This document shows, one piece after another, positions 6,743-12,569 of a stretch of 12,569 nt of DNA. The stretch comes from Flavobacteriaceae bacterium (GTDB lineage Bacteria; Bacteroidota; Bacteroidia; Flavobacteriales; Flavobacteriaceae), in assembly GCA_016649785.1 (NCBI GenBank), contig JAENXB010000066.1:1-12569 (forward strand). Reading direction: 5' to 3'. Position 1 is the first letter of the stretch; each line of letters starts with the position of its first letter. A program made the translations under genes and the position numbers. Under the pieces are notes generated by a model that had not been told where the DNA came from, ran no database searches, and saw only the letters and a list, made by a program, of their open reading frames with translations.

Positions 6743-9700
6743 TTAATAGATTATCACCCTGATGATCCTAATTCCCTGTGATGTGTGCAATTTTAAAATA
6801 TAAACAGCCTGCTGCAAACTGCTTAGATCCATTGAATATTCAAATTCATTTTCTGAATAGGTTTCGGTTAAAACATATCTCCCGCGTGCATCATAAACCT
6901 CCACCTTTTCAAGAATCCAACCGGATGGCGTATCAAAAGTAAAAGGTCCGGGAGTTGGGTTTGGATAAATGAAGATGTATTCAAACCCGGTTACCGGGAT
7001 TTCTTTGCAACTTCCGGAAACTGTTACACTTGCAGCTTGTGTTGTGAAATTCCCGCTGCCATCTGTTGCTGTTAGAATTACTGTGTTTTCACCTAAATTA
7101 TTACAGCTGAAGGTTGAAACATCCAAACTTAGCTGCGGTGTACCACAATTATCAGAAGAACCATTATCTATCATCTCCGCAGTGATTGAGGCGGTTCCGA
7201 AAGAATTTAAGGTTACAGTAATATTTCTGGTTTGGACCTCTGGAGGCAGATTGTCCTCAACAATAACGTTTATTCCACAAGTGCCCGAACCATCATTCCC
7301 TGTAAAACTAAAGTCGACCCGATTATTCCCAATATTCGAACAATTAAAACTGGTTTTACTCAGGACAAAATTCCGATCTCCGGGATTTCCGGTGTAAAGA
7401 TCACTTGAACTTATGGTGGCATTTCCGGTTTCATCCAGTTGTATTACTACCGGGGATTTGCAGTTAAAATCCCCTGGAACATAATTCCCGATAAGAACCC
7501 TTACAATTGTGGTACAGGAATCCACATTCCCTGCTGTATCAGTAACTGTTAAGATCACAGTATTTTCTCCAAGGTCATTAAAAGTAAAAAGTGTTTTGTC
7601 AATCATTATTGATGCGATTCCACAATGATCTGTTGAATTAGAATTAATTTCATTTGCAGAAAGGTTGGCAACTCCGTCTGCGTTAAGGCTTAAACTGTAT
7701 TCCCCGACACAGTTTGCATCCGGTGCAATAGTATCTTCCAGAATTAACTGAAAGTAGCATTCATCAGTTTTCCCGTTCAAATTGGCTGTTAATATTATAG
7801 TAGTATCTGAGTTCACGACTGTTCCCGCTAAGGGAGACTGCGTAATAATGGCATTTTGAAAATTAACCGTGGCTAAACTTCTATAATCCGGAATTGTAAA
7901 CTGGCAGTTTTCATTCAGTTGTCCTATCTGGTCTAAAGGACAATCTATCTTCAAAACTTCATTTTCAGACAAGTTGACCATAAAGTTACAAGTAGAGGAA
8001 TTATCGGCCGCATCTGTTGCAGTAATTATGATTTGGGTGTTTCGGGTTACCAAAGTTCCAATTGCTGGGAATTGGGTCGCATTAACAAAACCGCAATTAT
8101 CGGCTGTAATTCCTAAACTGGTATAATCGGGCAGAGTAAAACCAATTGCCGGATCATAGTTTTCTGTTTTGTCAGAAGGACAAGTAATTGTGGGATCCTC
8201 ATTGTCAATAACGGTTATGGTAAAACTACATTCAGCCTTATTTCCAGCTGCATCTTCAGCTTCATAAATTACTGTTGTTACTCCAACTGGAAAAACACTG
8301 CCAGATGCCAAACCTGACTTAAACCGAACGGTCGGTGTTCCGGAATTATCGGTAGCAGTAGGAGTTGTATAATTCGAGACAGCACCACAGGTTCCCGAAT
8401 CCACATTCTTGGTAATAGCTGCTGGGCAAGTGATAACAGGATATTCAGTATCAAAATCTTCTGTTATTGTTATCGTAAAACTGCATTCTGCGGTATTTCC
8501 GGAAGCGTCAGTAACAACAAAAGTATTGTTTGTAGTTCCCAGAGGAAAATTGCTTCCCGAGGCCAATCCATCTGTCTGTAAAATTTTGGACCCCGGACAA
8601 TTATCATTAAAAACCGGCAAATTATAGGTTACAATTTTTCCGGTCTGGCCATAAGCTACATTTTCTGTTTTGTCTGATGGATAAGTAATTGTAGGGTCCT
8701 CATTGTCAATAACGGTTATGGTAAAACTACATTCAGCCATATTTCCAGCTGCATCTTCAGCTTCATAAATTACTGTTGTTATTCCAACCGGAAAAACACT
8801 GCCAGATGCCAAACCTGACTTAAACCGAACGGTTGGTGTTCCGGAATTATCGGTAGCAGTAGGAGTTGTATAATTCGTGACAGCGCCACAGGTTCCTGAA
8901 TCCACATTTATGGTAATTGCTGAAGGGCAAGTGATAACAGGCACTTCAGTATCAGAATCTTCTATTACGGTTACTGTAAAACCGCATTCTGCAGTATTTC
9001 CTGAAGCATCAGTGACAACATAAGTATTATTGGTAGTCCCCAGTGGAAAATTGATTCCCGAGGCCAATCCATCTGTCTGTAAAATTGTGGACCCCGGACA
9101 ATTATCATTAAAAACCGGCAAATTATAGGTTACAATTTTTCCGGTCTGGCCATAAGCTATATTTTCTGTTTTGTCAGATGGACAAGTAATTGCGGGATTC
9201 TCATTGTCTAAAACGGTTACGGTAAAACTACAGGAAACAGGGGTGTTTACTCCGTCATTAGCTTCAAAATTAAGAGTATTTGTGCCTACAGGAAATAAAT
9301 CTCCGGATTGCGGACCAGTACCAATTCTTGTTATTGTCACAATATTGTTATCATCTGTAGCTATTGGTGTTTGAAAAGTGACCTTTGCACCACAAAAACC
9401 AGGATCGTTATTTGTAAGGATATTTGCCGGACAATTGACAAATACTGGCGGCATATTTACTTCCTCTCCTGGTTTTACAGTAATAAGAAATGTACATATA
9501 TCTGTATTTCCAAATGAATCTTTAGCCGTGAATTCGATGGTTGAATCACCTATAGGAAATTGGCTTCCCGTAGGAAGCCCAAATGTTTGGGTGACGATAA
9601 CTGCACAATTATCGGTAGCTGTTGCATTTGGAAAATTAGCTACTGCATAATTATTTCCTGCATTTGTTGTTACTTCAATATTTGCAGGGCAAGTAATTAC

Positions 9701-10852
9701 CGGTGCCTCGGCTTTATCAAATGAAGGTGTTCTTTTATAGATTTCTAGATCGAATTCTAATTTAGATGGAAAAAAAGTACCAAATATTGGAGTTCCGAAA
9801 ATCTCGGCATTGTTAACATACATCCTGTCACATCTGTTGAAAGCCAGATCTACTGGAAAATCAATAAATTCTTTAAATGTTTTTACAAGTGTTCGATTTA
9901 CATCATATATTTTAATTACAAAATCCTCATTACTTATCCCCCTATTAATCTGATCCGAAATCGCAAGTATTTCCGTAGGCCCTATGTCCGCAAAATTTAT
10001 AAATTGACTAAAGTCAATCCTGGTAGTATATTCAAGGACATGAATAAAATCAAAAGAATCAACAACGACACTTCCGGGCGATATAATATTGGGTAATTCC
10101 CCTTGATAATTTAAATTTTGGTCAAAAATTAAAACAGCGGGACTATTATTACCAGCCTGGCTAACAAAAACATTTTTTTGTGAATCTACCGCAATTCGAA
10201 AGGGAACTTCTACCTGTTTGGTTTGATCAACTAAAACCCCATTGTTCTTATTATAAATTCGAACTCTACTTAATTGTTGATTTTGCTCAGGCCCCTGCTT
10301 TGCGTCATTAAATTCGGCTACATAGACATTTTCATCATTTACATCCAATCCAAGTGGCCTATAAAATGACGTAAGAATTGTTCTGTTTGGTAAAAAATTT
10401 CCATTAGAATCAAAAATCCTAATCTTTCCATTATCAAAAAATTCGCCCGAGGCTAGAAAATCAGCTATATAGATAAATCCAACTTCATCTATTGCAATAT
10501 CAAGGGGATTATCTAATTCTCCTGACGGAATAAATTGAGCATTGATCATATTGCCATCAGCATCTCTTTTGGCAACACCTTTGCCAAAGGAAAGGGTATA
10601 AACATTTCCTTGCGGATCTGTTGCGATTGAAATTATGAGGTCGTCAGTATTTAAATTCGCAAGTGACACTGTAGCGATGTCCTCCTTGTTTAACCATTGA
10701 TACTGGGGTGTAATAGTTTCAGGATTCTGCCCCACCACACTCCACCCCACAAAAACCATCAAAAAAGTCAACACAATCCAAAATCCGGCCTTTCCGGGAG
10801 AAAAGGGAGAAAAATCGTCTGGGTGATTTTGTAGCTTAGGGATACCGCTCAT
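6743..10852 (-). CDS. Secreted NHL-propeller / HYR-repeat protein with type IX secretion sorting domain
   Basis: A 1369-residue protein. Residues 24-41 are a hydrophobic segment ending in VVGQ, a plausible signal-peptidase site, preceded by an unusually long polar N-terminus. Residues about 60-360 contain NHL-like blade motifs (IAVDS..NVFVS, IAIDEVGFIYIAD). From Cys388 a series of HYR domains follows, beginning near residues 388, 474, 557, 642, 724, 809, 891 and a divergent one at 971. Each typically shows a TCP start, TATDN/DNC, FPxG and a CxFxVTV end. About three related Ig-like repeats (DNCG, NLGENTVILT.TD) span roughly 1046-1285. The last ~77 residues (IYPNPTPGPF, VYDARGR, DLSSLQQAVYILKL) form a type A T9SS C-terminal domain, so the protein should be exported by the gliding/T9SS apparatus to the surface or medium. 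HYR domains are associated with adhesion. The ligand is unknown. Confidence 0.93.
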   Translation of the reverse strand: MSGIPKLQNHPDDFSPFSPGKAGFWIVLTFLMVFVGWSVVGQNPETITPQYQWLNKEDIATVSLANLNTDDLIISIATDPQGNVYTLSFGKGVAKRDADGNMINAQFIPSGELDNPLDIAIDEVGFIYIADFLASGEFFDNGKIRIFDSNGNFLPNRTILTSFYRPLGLDVNDENVYVAEFNDAKQGPEQNQQLSRVRIYNKNNGVLVDQTKQVEVPFRIAVDSQKNVFVSQAGNNSPAVLIFDQNLNYQGELPNIISPGSVVVDSFDFIHVLEYTTRIDFSQFINFADIGPTEILAISDQINRGISNEDFVIKIYDVNRTLVKTFKEFIDFPVDLAFNRCDRMYVNNAEIFGTPIFGTFFPSKLEFDLEIYKRTPSFDKAEAPVITCPANIEVTTNAGNNYAVANFPNATATDNCAVIVTQTFGLPTGSQFPIGDSTIEFTAKDSFGNTDICTFLITVKPGEEVNMPPVFVNCPANILTNNDPGFCGAKVTFQTPIATDDNNIVTITRIGTGPQSGDLFPVGTNTLNFEANDGVNTPVSCSFTVTVLDNENPAITCPSDKTENIAYGQTGKIVTYNLPVFNDNCPGSTILQTDGLASGINFPLGTTNNTYVVTDASGNTAECGFTVTVIEDSDTEVPVITCPSAITINVDSGTCGAVTNYTTPTATDNSGTPTVRFKSGLASGSVFPVGITTVIYEAEDAAGNMAECSFTITVIDNEDPTITYPSDKTENVAYGQTGKIVTYNLPVFNDNCPGSKILQTDGLASGSNFPLGTTNNTFVVTDASGNTAECSFTITITEDFDTEYPVITCPAAITKNVDSGTCGAVSNYTTPTATDNSGTPTVRFKSGLASGSVFPVGVTTVIYEAEDAAGNKAECSFTITVIDNEDPTITCPSDKTENYDPAIGFTLPDYTSLGITADNCGFVNATQFPAIGTLVTRNTQIIITATDAADNSSTCNFMVNLSENEVLKIDCPLDQIGQLNENCQFTIPDYRSLATVNFQNAIITQSPLAGTVVNSDTTIILTANLNGKTDECYFQLILEDTIAPDANCVGEYSLSLNADGVANLSANEINSNSTDHCGIASIMIDKTLFTFNDLGENTVILTVTDTAGNVDSCTTIVRVLIGNYVPGDFNCKSPVVIQLDETGNATISSSDLYTGNPGDRNFVLSKTSFNCSNIGNNRVDFSFTGNDGSGTCGINVIVEDNLPPEVQTRNITVTLNSFGTASITAEMIDNGSSDNCGTPQLSLDVSTFSCNNLGENTVILTATDGSGNFTTQAASVTVSGSCKEIPVTGFEYIFIYPNPTPGPFTFDTPSGWILEKVEVYDARGRYVLTETYSENEFEYSMDLSSLQQAVYILKLHTSQGIRIIRVIIY
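8183..9184 (-). repeat. Two tandem 501-bp copies of a two-HYR-domain unit inside the secreted protein gene
   Basis: Residues 557-723 (8684-9184) and 724-890 (8183-8683) are in-frame tandem copies of 167 residues, each made of two HYR domains. By direct comparison 152 of 167 residues are identical (about 91%), and long DNA stretches are the same. The 3'-half domains differ at only 5 of 82 residues. Similarity continues for a few codons into the next domain (PSDKTEN after Cys891). This indicates a recent duplication by unequal exchange. Confidence 0.92.
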
Positions 10853-10930
10853 ACCTTATTTGGCTTACCGCAGTAAATATAGTACAGAATATCTAAAACC
10901 ATCTTTGAAGTTTGTTAACATTTAAACACA

Positions 10931-11049
10931 AAAAGACTGTATAAAGTATATGAGCAATCCACAATATGTTTTGTAAAAGTCAAATTTTCAAGACTTTTGG
11001 AAACTAACCGGGTGTCTAATACTACTTTATACAGTCTCTTTTGGAAACT
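10931..11049. repeat. Nested inverted repeat with 12-bp direct repeat between response regulator and HYR gene
   Basis: A perfect 15-bp inverted repeat (AGACTGTATAAAGTA at 10934-10948, its complement at 11023-11037) encloses 74 bp. Allowing one inserted base, the arms extend into flanking AAAA/TTTT. Inside is a second hairpin, AAAAGTC (10975-10981) and GACTTTT (10992-10998). CTTTTGGAAACT occurs at 10994-11005 and again at 11038-11049. Read on the - strand, the long stem begins 25 bp after the response regulator stop and ends in a T run, so it could work as a transcription terminator. The terminal-inverted-repeat look also fits a small non-autonomous mobile element. No transposase is present. 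The 210-bp spacer must also hold the promoter of the HYR gene, for which I see no strong match. Confidence 0.7.
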
Positions 11050-11062
11050 GAAATTTTACTTT

Positions 11063-11785
11063 TTATGCTTCGCCGTTATCCTGGTTTTTCACAACAAGCC
11101 TAAAACCTTCCCCGTGAATGTTGAGAATTTCAACACTCGGGTCTTTTTTAAGGTATTTACGCAACTTGGCTATATAAACATCCATGCTCCTTGATGTGAA
11201 ATAATTGTCGTCCCTCCAGATTTTTGTGAGAGCCAATTCACGCGGCATCAAATCATTTTCGTGTAATGCAAGCAAGCGCAACAATTCATTCTCTTTTGGA
11301 GAGAGTTTTATGGGTTCTTCATTTTTGTAAGTTAAAAACCTCAACTTGGAATTTAAATGAAGACCTCCTATCTGGAATTCAAATTGCTTGCTATCAGAAA
11401 CATTATCTGTCGCCTTACGTTGCATAATTGCCTTGATCTTCATCAATAAAACCTCAGAATCAAAAGGCTTGTTCAGGTAATCATCTGCCCCAACTTTATA
11501 GCCTTTTAACACATCTTCCTTCATCGCTTTTGCGGTTAGGAAGATAATAGGGATTTCCTGATTTTTCTCGCGAATTTCCTTTGCAAGTGTAAATCCATCT
11601 TTATAAGGCATCATCACATCCAGGATGCAAAGGTCAAAATCGTCTTTTTTAAACTTTTCAAAACCTTCCATTCCGTTTTTTGCGTGAGTAACGTCATAGT
11701 CATTCATCGCCAAATAATCTTTGAGGACAGTTCCAAAATTGGGATCATCCTCAACCAATAAAATTTTCTTGTTTTCAGTTTCCAT
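11063..11785 (-). CDS. OmpR-family response regulator transcription factor (RprY-like)
   Basis: A 240-residue two-domain regulator. The receiver domain (about 6-120) shows the acidic pair Asp13/Asp14 (LLVEDD), the phosphorylation site Asp56 (LCILDVMMP), Thr84 (IIFLTAK) and Lys106 (LNKPF). The C-terminal winged-helix DNA-binding domain (about 138-233) has the typical LSPKENELLRLLALHEN, RSMDVYIAKLRKYLKKDP and ILNIHGEGFRLV segments of OmpR/PhoB proteins. It resembles the RprY regulators of Bacteroidota, but the regulated genes are not known from this sequence. It begins only 3 bp after the kinase stop codon, so the two are cotranscribed and form a cognate pair. It probably binds DNA as a dimer after phosphorylation. 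Confidence 0.96.
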   Translation of the reverse strand: METENKKILLVEDDPNFGTVLKDYLAMNDYDVTHAKNGMEGFEKFKKDDFDLCILDVMMPYKDGFTLAKEIREKNQEIPIIFLTAKAMKEDVLKGYKVGADDYLNKPFDSEVLLMKIKAIMQRKATDNVSDSKQFEFQIGGLHLNSKLRFLTYKNEEPIKLSPKENELLRLLALHENDLMPRELALTKIWRDDNYFTSRSMDVYIAKLRKYLKKDPSVEILNIHGEGFRLVVKNQDNGEA

Positions 11786-11788
11786 ATA

Positions 11789-12569
11789 CTAAGTTATTAG
11801 TGGTAATTTAATTATAAAAGTACTTCCTTTTCCCTTTTCGCTCTCCACGGTAATTGTTCCATGATGATCGTCCAGGATACGTTTTACATAAGACAGGCCA
11901 AGACCATGACCTTTTACATTATGTATATCTCCCGTGTGTTCACGGTAAAATTTTTCGAATATTTTTTTCTGAACCCCTTTGCTCATTCCCACACCCTGAT
12001 CGCGAACCTTTATAACAATATTATGCCTTGCATTTTCGGTGAAAATGTCAATTTTAGGTTCGTTATCTGAATATTTAATTGCGTTGTCCAATATATTTAC
12101 AATAATATTTGTAAGGTGATCCTGGTTAGCCAGAACTGAAGATTTTAAGGCGCCAAAATGCGTTTTAATATAGCCTTTCCTGTCTTCTACAAGAAGTTCA
12201 ACGTGGGTAATGGCATCCTCAATAATTTCATCCAGATTAAGGCGTTCCTTTTTAAGGTCGAGTTCATTTTTATCCAGTTTTGAGATTTGCAGTACATTCT
12301 CCACCTGTGCATGCATGCGTTTATTCTCCTCCCTGATCATCTGCAAATACCTCGTAACCTTTTCCTGATTCCCGATTATTTTAGGATTCTGAATGGAATC
12401 AAGTGCAAGATTTATAGTTGCAATAGGAGTTTTAAACTCGTGCGTCATATTATTGATGAAATCGGTTTTGATTTGTGAGATCTGCCGTTGCTTGATCAAT
12501 TGGGTTAAAGCACTGGAATAAGCGATCACGATAATAAGCGTAAAAATAATGGAGAGTGTAGCCATCAGG
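11789..12569 (-). CDS. Sensor histidine kinase, C-terminal part (truncated by window edge)
   Basis: The frame is open to the right edge, so the N-terminal sensor region is missing. The Met at 12565 lies within a membrane helix (TLSIIFTLIIVIAYSSAL) and is not a credible start. After this helix comes the dimerisation and phosphoacceptor domain with the H-box FINNMTHEFKTPIATI, the phosphorylated His being encoded at 12440-12442. The HATPase_c domain follows, with N-box (NILDNAIKYS), G1 (VRDQGVGM), F-box (IFEKFYR) and G2 (GHGLGLSYVKRI). It autophosphorylates and passes phosphate to the adjacent response regulator. The stop is TAG, 3 bp before the regulator's ATG. The signal sensed cannot be inferred here. 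Confidence 0.95.
   Translation of the reverse strand, partial: LMATLSIIFTLIIVIAYSSALTQLIKQRQISQIKTDFINNMTHEFKTPIATINLALDSIQNPKIIGNQEKVTRYLQMIREENKRMHAQVENVLQISKLDKNELDLKKERLNLDEIIEDAITHVELLVEDRKGYIKTHFGALKSSVLANQDHLTNIIVNILDNAIKYSDNEPKIDIFTENARHNIVIKVRDQGVGMSKGVQKKIFEKFYREHTGDIHNVKGHGLGLSYVKRILDDHHGTITVESEKGKGSTFIIKLPLIT

Noticed and set aside
6729..6746. TTAAAG / CTTTAA inverted repeat over the stop codons of miaA and the HYR gene, as a bidirectional terminator
   Set aside because: The stem is only 6 bp of mostly A/T with a 6-nt loop and no clear T run. It is too weak to call.
8183..9700. Regularly spaced repeats resembling a CRISPR-like or satellite array
   Set aside because: The repeats are 501 bp, in frame, and encode HYR domains. 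They are explained by protein repeats.
10885..10892. Possible -7-like box (TATATTTA on the - strand) for the HYR gene
   Set aside because: One base is off consensus and no -33 element is visible at a suitable distance. This is chance-level in AT-rich DNA.
10997..11194. Small + strand open frame of 65 codons across the spacer and the response regulator end
   Set aside because: It overlaps the conserved - strand regulator and the inverted repeat, and its translation shows no recognisable domain.

Overview
The window reads as chromosomal DNA from a marine-type member of the Bacteroidota, most likely Flavobacteriaceae (Gramella/Salegentibacter-like). The evidence is low GC by eye, no convincing Shine-Dalgarno sequences, a giant HYR-repeat protein ending in a type IX secretion C-terminal sorting domain, and gene families whose wording is typical of that group. 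This assignment rests on recognised sequence style, not on a database search.

Layout: from the left edge to 6732 all genes are on the + strand. They are the C-terminal end of a Gfo/Idh/MocA oxidoreductase, a 3-hydroxybutyryl-CoA dehydrogenase, a DUF1015 protein starting at TTG, the PLP-homeostasis protein YggS, and a tight three-gene run. That run is a DEDDh exonuclease fused to a GIY-YIG nuclease with a UvrC-like cysteine cluster, a six-helix voltage-gated-type K+ channel with a C-terminal zinc ribbon, and miaA overlapping the channel gene by 11 bp. From 6743 to the right edge everything is on the - strand: a 1369-residue secreted NHL-propeller/HYR-repeat protein converging on miaA with only 10 bp between them, then an OmpR-type response regulator and its histidine kinase. 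The kinase runs off the window.

The non-coding DNA is more structured than expected. Between yggS and the exonuclease gene is a compact palindrome-rich inverted-repeat element (about 3470-3606). It appears to have supplied the last codons of yggS and a spurious upstream start for the next gene. Between the response regulator and the HYR gene is a perfect 15-bp inverted repeat enclosing another hairpin and a 12-bp direct repeat (10931-11049). A low-complexity tract of short repeats precedes the DUF1015 gene.

Functional picture: mostly housekeeping (fatty-acid/butanoate-type redox, PLP homeostasis, DNA repair-type nuclease, tRNA modification, two-component signalling) plus one large surface or secreted protein. 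I see no defence island, prophage, CRISPR array, rRNA or tRNA, and no clear candidate for a new multi-gene system. The points most worth following are the two inverted-repeat elements, the exonuclease/GIY-YIG/Fe-S-type fusion, the zinc-ribbon channel, and the recently duplicated HYR pair with a lost cysteine. No gene-free stretch exceeds about 210 bp.
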